Shown: positions 1 to 8,461, numbered from the stretch's first letter. The stretch is DNA of 64,000 nt from JAWLGZ01 sp041690635 (GCA_041690635.1 JAWLGZ010000005.1:62001-126000); one strand, 5' to 3'. Translations and numbers: made by a program. Notes: generated by a model from the sequence alone, not told the origin.

Positions 1-450
1 CCCCAACTCCACCGCCGTCGCCGCCGTGAACCAGAGCAGGTTGACCGTGGAGAGCAGTGACATCAGCACCGCCTCCACCGCCAGGATCACCGCCATCAGC
101 AGCCGCACGTCGGTCAGCCGGCGCACGTTGGCGTAGATGGTCAGCAGGAAGGTGAGCAGTGCCGCGAGCAGGATGAACAGCACCGTCACGCCGTCGGCGG
201 CCGCGTGGTAGGCGATGGGACCGAACAGGTCGATGCGCTCGGCGAACTGGAAGTCGGCGGTGCCCGCGTCGAAGCGCCGGTAGAGGTCCCAGGCGAGCAG
301 CAGCTCGGCGAAGGCGATGGTGCGCGCCAGCCACACCCGCGGCAGCCGGTCGCGCAGGCCGAAGAGCAGCACCGCACCGGCGAGCGGCAGCAGCTGCAGC
401 AGCGCGAGCAGCGGGTAGGGGGCGTGCTGGCTCCAGGGGAGCTCGACCAT
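1..450 (-). CDS. NuoM/MrpD-like proton-conducting membrane subunit (partial)
   Basis: The first 150 codons of a minus-strand gene are present; the 3' part lies beyond the window edge. The translation begins MVELPWSQHAPYPLL and has hydrophobic helices at about residues 10-30 and 85-105, and another near 120-140. The stretch around residues 65-100 (FGPIAYHAAADGVTVLF) resembles the segment before TM3 in NuoM/MrpD proton-translocating subunits of complex I and Mrp antiporters. The start ATG overlaps the stop of the upstream DabB-like gene by one base (TGATG), so it is the fourth gene of the dab operon. It would be the third antiporter-like subunit in this operon; canonical dab operons have one. 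Family assignment is fairly sure; its role in carbon uptake is inferred from position. Confidence 0.75.
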   Translation of the reverse strand, partial: MVELPWSQHAPYPLLALLQLLPLAGAVLLFGLRDRLPRVWLARTIAFAELLLAWDLYRRFDAGTADFQFAERIDLFGPIAYHAAADGVTVLFILLAALLTFLLTIYANVRRLTDVRLLMAVILAVEAVLMSLLSTVNLLWFTAATAVELG

Positions 451-1940
451 CACAGAATCACCGCGAATGTGGCCATGATGAGCAGCAGCAGGTAGACCGG
501 CCGCTCCAGCAGCGACTCCACCGTCAACAGATAACCGCCCAGCCGCTGCAGCAGGCGGCTCAGCTTGCCGCCGCCGTGAAACACCAGGTGCCGCTCGAAG
601 GCGTTCAGCCAGCCGGCGCTCCACTGCAGCAGCCGGCCCGCGGCGCCGTGGCCGCGCACCACCTCCGTCGTCCCCGGCGCGCTCCCCTCCGGCAGACCGA
701 CCAGCCGGCTCACCACCCGCTGGTCGAAGCTGTTCACATCACTGGCCAGCGCCCGCGTCGGCCGCACCAGCAGCCAGTCGGTGAACGCCTCCAGCCAGAA
801 GCGCTGCAGGGCGGCGGTGTAGAGCCCGCGGCTGCGGCTGGGCGGGTTCACCGCGGGCGCCGCGCCGGTCAGCTCCAGGTAGGAGGGGGAGAGCAGGAAC
901 TGGTAGGCGCGCCACGCCGCGTGCAGCCCCAGGTACCAGGCGGCCAGGGTGAACCAGCCGAGGCCGCAGGCGAGCACCATCAGCCCCACCTGGGTGGTGG
1001 TGGCGAACATCAGGCTGCTCTTGACGTCGGTCTGCACCAGCCCGCTGAGCCAGCCGTAGAGCGCCGTCAGCAGGCCGACCGCCGCGATCAGCCCCATCAC
1101 CGCCGGGGACTGCTCCAGCACCGGCTGCAACCGGATCAGCAGGTAGACGCCGGCGTGGATCATGAGGGCGCCGTAGAAGATGGCCGACGACGGGGTGGGC
1201 CCCTCCAGCGCCCGCGCCACCCAGGGCGCGAACGGCACCTGCGCCGACTTGGCCAGCGCCGCGATGACGAACCCGAGCGCCAGCACGCCGGCGCTCAGGG
1301 TGCCCAACTCCGGCGCCCGTTCGGCCATCGCCCCCCACTCCACCGAGCCGAGCCAGAGCAGGGCGAGCACGATGCCGAACAGGAAACCGGCATCGCCGAT
1401 GCGGTTGGTGACGAAGGCGCGCAGGGCGTTGCCGGTGGCGGTGGGGCGCTCGTAGGCGTAGCCGATCAGCATCCAGGAACTGACGCCGGCCAGCTCCCAG
1501 CCGGCGAAGGCGAGCACCGCGTTGCCGGAGAGCACGATGAGCAGCATGCCGCCGGTGAACAGGCTCATGCCGAAGAAGAAGCGGTGGAAACCGGGCTCCC
1601 GGTGCAGGTAGTTGACCGAGAAGCGCTGGGCCAGGAAGGCGATCAGCGCCACCAGCGTGGCCACCGGCAGGCTCAGCCCGTCGAGCGTGAAGCCGACCGG
1701 AATGGTAAACGCGCCGCTCTCGAACCAGGTGCCGAGGGTCACCGTCCCCGGCGCGCCGGAGACCAGCGCCACACCGTCCAGCAGCAGGAGCAGCAGCAGC
1801 GCGCCGAGCGCCGCCCACACGCCGATGCGCGCGGTGGCGGTCTCGCCCGCCTCGCCCCGGCCGGAGCCGGTGACCATGCGCAGGCCGATCGCCAGCGCGG
1901 CGAGCAGCGGCAGCAGCGGAATCAGGCCGACCCAGCTCAT
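450..1940 (-). CDS. dabB: DabB-like / NuoL-family proton-conducting subunit of inorganic carbon transporter
   Basis: A 496-aa polytopic membrane protein of the NuoL/MrpA/NdhF family (proton_antipo_M). Diagnostic pieces include FAGWELAGVSSWMLIGYAY (TM5 region with the conserved Glu), ALAKSAQVPFAPWVARALEG (conserved Lys and Pro) and PTPSSAIFYGALMIHAGVYL. In DAB-type systems this subunit is thought to use a cation gradient to drive vectorial hydration of CO2 by DabA. The start ATG lies in the 4-base overlap (ATGA) with dabA, which strongly supports translational coupling. At 496 aa it is shorter than NuoL of complex I (about 610 aa), as is usual for DabB. The next gene starts one base inside its stop codon. 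The name rests on direct linkage to dabA. Confidence 0.88.
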   Translation of the reverse strand: MSWVGLIPLLPLLAALAIGLRMVTGSGRGEAGETATARIGVWAALGALLLLLLLDGVALVSGAPGTVTLGTWFESGAFTIPVGFTLDGLSLPVATLVALIAFLAQRFSVNYLHREPGFHRFFFGMSLFTGGMLLIVLSGNAVLAFAGWELAGVSSWMLIGYAYERPTATGNALRAFVTNRIGDAGFLFGIVLALLWLGSVEWGAMAERAPELGTLSAGVLALGFVIAALAKSAQVPFAPWVARALEGPTPSSAIFYGALMIHAGVYLLIRLQPVLEQSPAVMGLIAAVGLLTALYGWLSGLVQTDVKSSLMFATTTQVGLMVLACGLGWFTLAAWYLGLHAAWRAYQFLLSPSYLELTGAAPAVNPPSRSRGLYTAALQRFWLEAFTDWLLVRPTRALASDVNSFDQRVVSRLVGLPEGSAPGTTEVVRGHGAAGRLLQWSAGWLNAFERHLVFHGGGKLSRLLQRLGGYLLTVESLLERPVYLLLLIMATFAVIL

Positions 1941-4900
1941 CCGGCGCCCTCCGTGCGGGCGGCGCTGGCGATCAGCGCCGGGGGCAGCGCGTCGCGGTGG
2001 CCGTCGAACCAGTCGGCGGAGTGCTCCACCTGCGGCAGCCCGTCGGCCCCGCCCTGCCAGAGGACCCACCCCTGCCCCGGTTCGAACAGGTGGATGCGCG
2101 GCGCGTCCGGCGCCTTGGCGGCGAGCCGGATCCAGCCGTTGCCCACCAGCTCCTGCAGCGGCGGCTGGCGCTCGTAGATGCGGGTCAGGGTCTCGGTGGC
2201 CGCCTCCACCACCACCAGCAGCCGCATCGGCTCGTGGATCTCGATCATCTGCCGCGGCAGGCCGGTGCGCAGGTCGGAGCCGGCCCCCTCCATCACCCCG
2301 AGCAGCCCGGTCACGTTGTGGAGCACCTTGGTGCCGCAGCCGTAGCCGTCGTTGTCGACGCTGGAGAAGTAGTACTCCAGGCTGATGCCGGCGCCGACCG
2401 GCCCGGCGGAGAGCAGGGTTGCCTCCAGCACGCTCCCGTCCGGGTCGCGGGTGGGGTCGTAGGAGATGAGGAAGGCGCGCCGGTCGAAGAAGGCGCCGCG
2501 GCTCATGGAGCGGCGGCCGATGAAGGCGGTGGCGTTGGTGGCGTGACCCAGCTCCGGCCGAGCCTGGGAGAAGTCCGCCGCGCGGGCGGCCACGTGCCGC
2601 CACGCCTGCGGCTCCGGCAGCTTCAGCGGCGCGGAGGCGAACCGGCGCGACCGCTCGCGGGCGTGGCGCCGCCCCGCCTCGAGCAGCTCCGCGCTCAGCT
2701 TCTCCAGCGCCGGACGGAACGGTTCCGGCAGCGCCGCCTCGTCGTACCAGTCGACGCGGTCGTCGCAGGTGTCGTGGGTGGCGCCGACGAAGCGGGTCGA
2801 GTCGGGGATGACGATGCCGCGTGCCGCCAACCGCTCGCGCACCTCGGGCCGGTTGGCCATGGCGGCGAACACCCGCGCGTTGGGGCCGCCGTGGCGACCG
2901 GAACAGGCGCCGCAGGAGTAGGCGGAGGCGTGCGGGTTGTTCTGGCTGTGGGAGCCGTGGCCCATCATCACCACCAGCGGCGCGAAGCCGTCGGTCAGGC
3001 CGATGGCGCGCAGGAAACCGCCCACCCGTTCCGCCTGCTCGTCGTCGGTGAAACCGAGCTGCGGCCGCTGCGGGGTCGGGGGCGCCTGTTCGGCATCGGC
3101 GGTGAGGGTGAGGCGGGTCGGCACGCTCCCTTCGAAATCGCGCCGCAGGGTGTCGGCCCAGGCGGTGAAACGGCCCGGCAGCAGCACCTTGCCGGCCAGC
3201 AGCAGCGGCGCCGCGACACCGGCGGCCGCGGTCAGCACGGCGGCCGGGAGCATCCCCCGGCGGGTGCCGCGGAACAGCAGCTCGCGCCAGCGCAGGCGGT
3301 GGTCGCGCCGCTCCCGGTGCTGCCGCCACGCCGGGTCGCTCTCCTCGGCGGGCAGTTCGCGCACCTCGTGGACCGGGGTGACCACCACCGGGCAGAGCCC
3401 CAGCGCCTTGTCGTCGTCGAGCCCGCGCCAGTTCATCGGAATGTTGAAGAAGCCGGCCGCGCCCAGGGTCTCCAGCGCCGGGTTGATCTCCTCCAGGTGG
3501 CGGCGCATCCCCTCCTCGCGGTCGTCCATGCAGAACACCAGCTGCGCCTCCGGCAGCGGGCGGCGCTCGGCCCACGGCCCGCGGCCGTGGTTGGCGATCA
3601 GGGCGGTGAAGATCCGCTCCCGGTAGTGGCGCTCGTAGGCGGAGAGCCAGGTCCAGCCGGCCCGCTCCTCGGTCAGGTGGTCGAGGCTGTCCAGCAGCGC
3701 CGCCGCCCCCTCCGGCCCCGCGGCGCGCAGTTCGGCGCCGCAGAGGCCGAGGTGCTGGGCGAGACGGAACAGCGGCCAGGCGGAGCGGAACACCGACCGG
3801 CCGATGGGGCGATCGGCGGCGGGGCTCTGGCGCCACACCCAGATGAGGTGCGCGGCCGGACGCCACGCCTCGTCCATCAGTTCGGCGGTCTCGTGCTGCG
3901 ACTCGTCAACCAGGCGCTGGGCGTGGGTGGTGAGGTATTCGGGCAGGCGGGCGTTGAACAGGAAGTGGCGCACCGACAGCTCCGCCGGGTGGCGGCGGAA
4001 GTACCAGCGCAGCATCGGCAGGCTGGCCTCGATGCGCCAGTGGTGGCGGCAGATCCGCTGGGCGAACATCCGCTCCATCACCAGCCGCACCGCCAGATAC
4101 TCCACCATCTCCACCGGCGTGTCGTGGCCGTCGTAGCGGGGGTGGTTGTGGCGCCAGAGGAACATCCCCGACCAGCCCGGCAGCTCCAGGGCGAGCCGCT
4201 CCAGGTAGCCCTCCCAGCGCGCCTCCGGCAAACCGAGCAGGCGCAGCTCCTGGGCGATCAGCTCCGCCGGATCCTCCGGCAGCCGCTCCAGTTGCAGCCG
4301 CCACTCCGGGCGGTCGCGGAACAGCCAGGCGTAGTCCCGGTGGGCGCTGGCCCGCCAGGCGGCGTAGAACCCCTGGTCGCGGCGCGGGTTGTGCCACCCG
4401 GCCAGCCCCTGATCCAGGTGGGCGGAGAGCTGGCGCACCAAAGGCGGCAGCAGCTCCTCCATGAGGTCTTCGCCGGTGAGGGCGAGCAGCAGGCCGCGCA
4501 GGGTCAGCTCCTCGCCGACCCGGTCGAAATGGGACTCGAACAGCCGCGCCGCCTCCTTGCGCACCAGCCGGTCGACGCGGCTGCGCGCCTCCCCCGCCGC
4601 CTCGTCCTCCTCCGGCGCGGCGGCCATCGCCGCCTCCTCCTCGGGGGAGAGATCGATCAGCTCCTCCGGATGGATGCTGGCATGGGTCAGGCCGAGCGTC
4701 TCCAGGCAGGCGGCCCACAGCTCGCGCACCGCCGCCGCCTCGTCCTCCACGCCGTGGGCGCGGGCGGCGGCCAGCAGCCGCTCCCGGCTCTCCGGCGGCA
4801 GGTCCGGCTGGCAGGCGGCGAGGGCGTTCTGCTCCTCGATCTGCCAGTTGAGCTGGCAGGCGGTGACCGGACGGAAGGGGTGCAGCAGTCCGGCAATGAT

Positions 4901-5248
4901 CACATCGCGGCGGCGCACCAATCCGTCGCCGGCTGCCATCAGCTCCGCGTCGCCGTCGAGGTCCGGCTGTTCGGCGATGGCCGCCTCCAGGTCCGCCCGG
5001 GTCACCCGGCCGCGCCGGTAGAGTTCGCGGAAGGTCTCGTCCGGCAGGTAGCCGCGGGCGCCGGTGAGGCGCCGCGCCTCGGTCAGCGCCTCGCGGAACG
5101 GCAGGTGCTGGAGGCCGTGCAGGGTGTTGTGGTGGACGAAGTCGCGGATGGGCGCCTGCCCCGGCAGCACGTGCTCCAGGTGGGCGACCAGCGCCCGCAA
5201 CCGGTCGCGGATGTCGCCCACGGGCTGGGTGGCGGCGTGGGCGGTCAT
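1937..5248 (-). CDS. dabA: DabA (DUF2309/UPF0753) inorganic carbon transporter catalytic subunit
   Basis: An 1103-aa protein of the DabA family, which has a beta-carbonic-anhydrase-like zinc site and is proposed to hydrate CO2 to bicarbonate on the cytoplasmic side. The zinc signature is visible: Cys573 and Asp575 in LVFCMDDREEG, His764 in MMGHGSHSQNN, and Cys779 in SAYSCGACSG. The C-x-D pair and the 15-residue His-to-Cys spacing match the family (C351/D353 and H524/C539 in Halothiobacillus DabA2). This copy is longer than that roughly 830-aa protein, with most of the extra length N-terminal to the first Cys. It overlaps both neighbours by 4 bases (ATGA junctions), so the NuoM-like gene, dabA and dabB are translationally coupled. 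It fits the autotrophic metabolism shown by cbbLSQO 15 kb away. Confidence 0.95.
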   Translation of the reverse strand: MTAHAATQPVGDIRDRLRALVAHLEHVLPGQAPIRDFVHHNTLHGLQHLPFREALTEARRLTGARGYLPDETFRELYRRGRVTRADLEAAIAEQPDLDGDAELMAAGDGLVRRRDVIIAGLLHPFRPVTACQLNWQIEEQNALAACQPDLPPESRERLLAAARAHGVEDEAAAVRELWAACLETLGLTHASIHPEELIDLSPEEEAAMAAAPEEDEAAGEARSRVDRLVRKEAARLFESHFDRVGEELTLRGLLLALTGEDLMEELLPPLVRQLSAHLDQGLAGWHNPRRDQGFYAAWRASAHRDYAWLFRDRPEWRLQLERLPEDPAELIAQELRLLGLPEARWEGYLERLALELPGWSGMFLWRHNHPRYDGHDTPVEMVEYLAVRLVMERMFAQRICRHHWRIEASLPMLRWYFRRHPAELSVRHFLFNARLPEYLTTHAQRLVDESQHETAELMDEAWRPAAHLIWVWRQSPAADRPIGRSVFRSAWPLFRLAQHLGLCGAELRAAGPEGAAALLDSLDHLTEERAGWTWLSAYERHYRERIFTALIANHGRGPWAERRPLPEAQLVFCMDDREEGMRRHLEEINPALETLGAAGFFNIPMNWRGLDDDKALGLCPVVVTPVHEVRELPAEESDPAWRQHRERRDHRLRWRELLFRGTRRGMLPAAVLTAAAGVAAPLLLAGKVLLPGRFTAWADTLRRDFEGSVPTRLTLTADAEQAPPTPQRPQLGFTDDEQAERVGGFLRAIGLTDGFAPLVVMMGHGSHSQNNPHASAYSCGACSGRHGGPNARVFAAMANRPEVRERLAARGIVIPDSTRFVGATHDTCDDRVDWYDEAALPEPFRPALEKLSAELLEAGRRHARERSRRFASAPLKLPEPQAWRHVAARAADFSQARPELGHATNATAFIGRRSMSRGAFFDRRAFLISYDPTRDPDGSVLEATLLSAGPVGAGISLEYYFSSVDNDGYGCGTKVLHNVTGLLGVMEGAGSDLRTGLPRQMIEIHEPMRLLVVVEAATETLTRIYERQPPLQELVGNGWIRLAAKAPDAPRIHLFEPGQGWVLWQGGADGLPQVEHSADWFDGHRDALPPALIASAARTEGAG

Positions 5249-6705
5249 GGCGCGAACACCCGGCTGAGCTGGTCCACCGAGGCGGCCATCAGGGCGAGGG
5301 TGGGGGCCGGGAAGACCCCGATCAGCACCATGCCGGCGCTCAGCACCCCGGCGCTGGTCAGTTCGGTGCGGCTCAGGTCCGGCAGCCCCTGCATGCGCTG
5401 GCTCACCGGGCCGGTGAACAGGCGCCCCACCGTGCGCAGCGCGTAGGCGGCGCTGATCAGCACGCCGAGGCTGAGCAGCACCATCCAGGCGCCCCAGCGC
5501 TCGAAGCCGCCGATAATGGCGTGCAGTTCGGCGATGAAACCGGCGGTCCCCGGCATGCCGACCGCGGCGACGAAGGCGAGCACGGTAAAGAAGGCGAAGC
5601 GCGGCATCACCCGCACCAGCGAGCTGTAGTCGGCGATGTCGCGGGTGTGGGTGCGCTCGTAGAGCAGGCCGATGAGCAGGAACAGGGCGCCGGCCACCAG
5701 CCCGTGGGCCACCATCTGCATCACCGCGCCGGTCAGGCCGGCCACGTTGAGCGCGGCGATGCCGAGCAGCACCACCCCCATGTGGCTCACCGACGAGTAG
5801 GCGATCATCGCCTTCAGGTCGCGCTGGCGCCAGGCGAGCACACCGCCGTAGACCAGGCTGATGAAGCCGAGGGCGGCGAGCACCGCCTGCAGGGAGATGG
5901 CCGCCTGCGGCAGCATCTCCACCGTGCGCACCAAGCCGTAGGAGCCCATCTTCAGCAGGATGCCGGAGAGCAGGATGGAGACCGGGCTCGGTGCCTCCAC
6001 GTGGGCCACCGGCAGCCAGCCGTGGAGCGGGAACACCGGCATCTTCACGCCGAAGCCGATCAGCAGGCCCAGGAACAGCAGGATCTGGGTCTCCGCCGGC
6101 AGCGAACGTGCCCCCTCCGCCATCACCGCCATATCGAAGGTGTGGCCCGGCGCGGCGTCGTAGAGCACCAGCAGCGAGATCAGCATGAACACCGAGCCGC
6201 CCATCGTGTAGAGCACGAAATTGAGCGCCGCCCCCTGCCGGTTGGCCCCGCCCCAGCGGTCAATCAGGAAGAACAGGGGGATGAGGGTCATCTCCCAGAA
6301 CACATAGAAGAGCGACCAGTCGCGGGCGGTGAACACCCCGATCATCGCCGCCTCCAGCAACAGCAGCAGCGAGTAGTAGCCCCGCACCCGCTCGCGAATG
6401 CTGGTCGAGGCCAGCACCGCCACCAGCGTCAGCAGCGTGGCGAGCAGCACCATGGGGAAGGAGAAGCCGTCCACGCCCAGCGTGAAACTGGTGCCGAGCC
6501 TCGGATTCCAGCGGTGGGACTCCAGCAGCTGCACCCCGGCCACCGCCGGGTCGAACAGCGCCAGCAGCCCCCAGGCGTAGGCCCCGGTCACCGCCGCCAT
6601 CGCAATCGCCACCGCCCGAATGGCGCGCGGCGAATTCCCCGGCATCAGGGCGATCGTGATCGACCCCGCCAGAGGAAGCAGCAGCAGCAGACTCAGAAAC
6701 GACAT
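5245..6705 (-). CDS. NuoM-like proton-conducting membrane subunit, first gene of dab operon
   Basis: A 486-aa integral membrane protein with about 14 predicted helices and clear NuoM/MrpD features: FYVFWEMTLIPLFFLI (TM5 with the conserved Glu), IGFGVKMPVFPLHGWLPVAH (conserved Lys, Pro and His-Gly-Trp-Leu-Pro), and MIAYSSVSHMG. The length is close to NuoM (about 500 aa). It is not part of a nuo operon; it overlaps dabA by 4 bases at 5245-5248. It is therefore probably an extra ion-conducting module of the Dab complex. No good Shine-Dalgarno is visible before the ATG, but two GC-rich hairpins lie 30-70 bases upstream. It could instead form a stand-alone Mrp-like antiporter with the other two subunits; gene order argues for DabA. 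Confidence 0.85.
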   Translation of the reverse strand: MSFLSLLLLLPLAGSITIALMPGNSPRAIRAVAIAMAAVTGAYAWGLLALFDPAVAGVQLLESHRWNPRLGTSFTLGVDGFSFPMVLLATLLTLVAVLASTSIRERVRGYYSLLLLLEAAMIGVFTARDWSLFYVFWEMTLIPLFFLIDRWGGANRQGAALNFVLYTMGGSVFMLISLLVLYDAAPGHTFDMAVMAEGARSLPAETQILLFLGLLIGFGVKMPVFPLHGWLPVAHVEAPSPVSILLSGILLKMGSYGLVRTVEMLPQAAISLQAVLAALGFISLVYGGVLAWRQRDLKAMIAYSSVSHMGVVLLGIAALNVAGLTGAVMQMVAHGLVAGALFLLIGLLYERTHTRDIADYSSLVRVMPRFAFFTVLAFVAAVGMPGTAGFIAELHAIIGGFERWGAWMVLLSLGVLISAAYALRTVGRLFTGPVSQRMQGLPDLSRTELTSAGVLSAGMVLIGVFPAPTLALMAASVDQLSRVFAP

Positions 6706-6737
6706 GGAATAGGAGGGCCGTTACAGACAGACCGGCA

Positions 6738-6773
6738 CGCCGGGAGGCCCGGCGTCCCCCCGGTTGACCGGGG
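6738..6773 (-). promoter_or_regulatory. Paired hairpins in the dab operon leader
   Basis: Two adjacent perfect stems lie 33-68 bases upstream of the first dab-operon ATG: 6738-6754 (7-bp arms CGCCGGG/CCCGGCG, 3-base loop) and 6758-6773 (6-bp arms CCCCGG/CCGGGG, TTGA loop). Neither is followed by a U run on the minus strand, so they are more likely leader structures affecting translation or mRNA stability than a terminator. The function is inference. Confidence 0.5.
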
Positions 6774-7148
6774 TGCCCCAAAACGGGGCGGGAAGCCGGC
6801 GATCTTACGAAAATCGGGGCCCGACGGAAAGCGGCAGCCCCCGACGCCGCGCCAAACCGGCCCGCCCGCTCGACGCCCGCACCCGGCCGCGGCACGCCTG
6901 TATTAGCGTTTCACAATGTGTACCCATTTGATTTTGCGGGGAAACTTGACCGGGTGGCGGGGAAGCCGTGTAATCGGGGTGGGAAGGCGGTTTGGGGGCT
7001 TGGGGTTGGGGGCTGCGGGGGCTGAGCCGGTTGGTGGTTCTGGTGGGGGGCGTGGCGGAGTCGATGCGAATAATGTGCGGCGGCATATTCACCCGCGAAA
7101 AAGCATAAGACGCTGAAATACCGCAGAAAGCGAACCCCACCCCAGGGT
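6774..7148. other. Non-coding leader/promoter region of the dab operon
   Basis: No credible gene is seen between the dab operon and the inverted repeats that start at 7149. Short open frames here have proline- or arginine-rich compositions typical of chance frames in GC-rich DNA. The stretch contains an A/T-rich patch at about 6900-6935 that could carry the dab promoter (minus strand), a G-rich run with quadruplex potential at 6994-7021, and the GC shift into the lower-GC accessory region after about 7070. No well-matched sigma-70 hexamers could be assigned with confidence. Confidence 0.5.
6994..7021 (+). other. G-quadruplex-like G-run motif
   Basis: Four runs of 5, 4, 5 and 5 guanines on the plus strand are separated by loops CTT, TT and CTGC. 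This meets the usual four-run G-quadruplex pattern. It lies about 290 bases upstream of the dab operon start codon, with the G-rich strand being the template strand for that operon. Folding and any regulatory effect are inference. Confidence 0.5.
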
Positions 7149-7301
7149 GTTATGCCGCTGATATTCACTTTTGCAGCTTTATGCGGCCAATCAGCGGCAT
7201 AACGCCCCTAACCAAAGACTCGAACAACCCGCCCTACCTACCGGGAAGGACAGGCGAAAGCCGCCCCACACGAACAACTTGGCGGGATGTTATGCGGCCA
7301 T
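7149..7301. repeat. Cluster of inverted/direct repeats with integron-attC-like ends
   Basis: A perfect 14-bp inverted repeat occupies 7149-7162 and 7190-7203 (GTTATGCCGCTGAT / ATCAGCGGCATAAC). A further GCATAAC (7197-7203) and GTTATGC (7289-7295) face each other over 99 bp, and TTATGCGGCCA recurs directly at 7179-7189 and 7290-7300. GTTATGC/GCATAAC pairs resemble the outer simple-site cores of some attC sites such as the Vibrio cholerae repeats, but the inner pairing of a typical attC is not clear. The cluster sits immediately upstream of a foreign-looking gene. It is a repeat for certain; an integron recombination site is a tentative reading. Confidence 0.45.
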
Positions 7302-7319
7302 TCGGCCGCCTACTTGTAG

Positions 7320-7949
7320 TTGGGCTTGACCAGAGGGAACCAAGTGCAGCAGTTTCTCGCGGCCACAAAAATCATTGATTGGGATCATCCTGACGTTCTC
7401 TCCCGGGCACGGGCTCTCGCCGAGGGTGTGAGCTCTGTTGAAGTTGTCGCAAAGCGCTGCTTCGAGTGGGTCCGCGACGAGATCAAGCACTCACGAGACT
7501 ACCAGTTGCAAGCCGTGACCTGTGCGGCTTCGGAGGTACTGAATGTTGGCAGTGGTTACTGCTATGCCAAGAGCCACCTTCTGGCAGCACTATTGCGGGC
7601 GAACGGCATTCCCGCGAGTCTTTGTTATCAGCGTCTGAGCCGCGATGATAACGGTCCGCCTTTCTGTTTGCATGGGCTGAATGCTGTCTTCTTGCCAAGT
7701 GTGGGCTGGTATCGCATCGATGCACGAGGAAACCGGGACGATATCAATGCCCAGTTTGTACCTCCCGTCGAGCAACTTGCGTTTTCCATCAAACTGCCGG
7801 GGGAGATAGATTTTCAAGAAGTTCTGGCTGAGCCTCTGCCCGCCGTGGTTGATGCCCTCCGGTCGCACTCCACGGCCGATGCTCTATGGACACATTTGCC
7901 AGACCTTGAGGAAACTGTCGATTTAAGCAAAGCCCAACAACGGCGTTGA
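7320..7949 (+). CDS. Transglutaminase-like (cysteine protease fold) domain protein
   Basis: A 209-aa cytosolic protein with the transglutaminase/protease core. Cys81 lies in GSGYCYAKSHLLAALLRANG, His118 in CLHGLNAVFL and Asp134 in WYRIDARGN, forming a plausible catalytic triad in the right order and spacing. No signal peptide or membrane segment is visible. It begins with TTG at 7320; no upstream ATG or strong Shine-Dalgarno is seen, so the true start could be a little downstream. Base composition is noticeably lower in GC than in the flanking dab and cyd genes, and the gene lies directly after attC-like repeats, so it looks acquired. Substrate unknown: such proteins may be peptidases, amidases or cross-linkers. 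Confidence 0.75.
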   Translation: MGLTRGNQVQQFLAATKIIDWDHPDVLSRARALAEGVSSVEVVAKRCFEWVRDEIKHSRDYQLQAVTCAASEVLNVGSGYCYAKSHLLAALLRANGIPASLCYQRLSRDDNGPPFCLHGLNAVFLPSVGWYRIDARGNRDDINAQFVPPVEQLAFSIKLPGEIDFQEVLAEPLPAVVDALRSHSTADALWTHLPDLEETVDLSKAQQRR

Positions 7950-8029
7950 TTCTGATGCGAAAAAAGGACCGCTGTGCAAGTCACACCAAACGGTGGGCGA
8001 CCAAGTAAAGTTGATTGAGAAGTGGATAT

Positions 8030-8461
8030 ATGTTTATTGGCGAAGTAGCTAAACGCACAGGAGCTTCATTGAAGGCGATACGTCTTTACGAGGCTCTGGG
8101 CTTGCTAGGGCGGGTTCGGCGAAAGGGGTCGTACCGTGTCTATTCGGACGAGAATGTTCGACAAGTTCAAATGATCCGGCAGGCGCAAACTCTGGGCCTC
8201 CGTCTTTCCGAATTGGAGCCGGTGCTGCGCTCTGGCCGGGGCGAACCGGACTTGGGCCAGTTACGACAGCAGTTGGGCCGTAAGCGTTCAAGCGTTCGCC
8301 AGGACATGAAAAGGTTGGCGCAGCTTGAGGTGCAGCTTTCGCAGATCCTGCGGGAAATCCAGATGTGCATGTCCGTCGACTCTCATCCAGACGTTGCGCA
8401 ATGCGAACATTTGGGCGGCAGATCAACCACATGCGAGTTAAAGGGGCCAGGCTCACAATAA
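8030..8461 (+). CDS. MerR-family transcriptional regulator
   Basis: About 143 aa from ATG 8030 (a TTG at 8015 would add five residues). The N-terminus MFIGEVAKRTGASLKAIRL followed by YEALGLLGRV is a textbook MerR winged helix-turn-helix, then RVYSDENVRQVQMIRQAQTLG and a long dimerisation helix. The C-terminus contains Cys residues (MCMSV, QCEHL, TTCEL) that could bind a metal or sense oxidants. MerR proteins usually bind long-spacer promoters of nearby genes, but no obvious target is adjacent. The last codons run straight into a dispersed 'ggggccagg' repeat beginning at 8438, so the native C-terminus may have been replaced by repeat insertion. Codon use and GC resemble the neighbouring transglutaminase gene rather than the host core. 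Confidence 0.85.
   Translation: MFIGEVAKRTGASLKAIRLYEALGLLGRVRRKGSYRVYSDENVRQVQMIRQAQTLGLRLSELEPVLRSGRGEPDLGQLRQQLGRKRSSVRQDMKRLAQLEVQLSQILREIQMCMSVDSHPDVAQCEHLGGRSTTCELKGPGSQ

Noticed and set aside
1997..5446. Plus-strand open frame of over 1100 codons opposite dabA
   Set aside because: Composition is dominated by Arg, Gln, Gly, Pro and His with no family features; it is the usual antisense shadow of a GC-rich gene whose opposite strand encodes an intact DabA.
6911..7168. 85-codon minus-strand open frame ahead of the dab operon
   Set aside because: The product is a Pro/His/Arg-rich string lying over the G-rich run and repeat cluster, with no family signature or ribosome-binding site.
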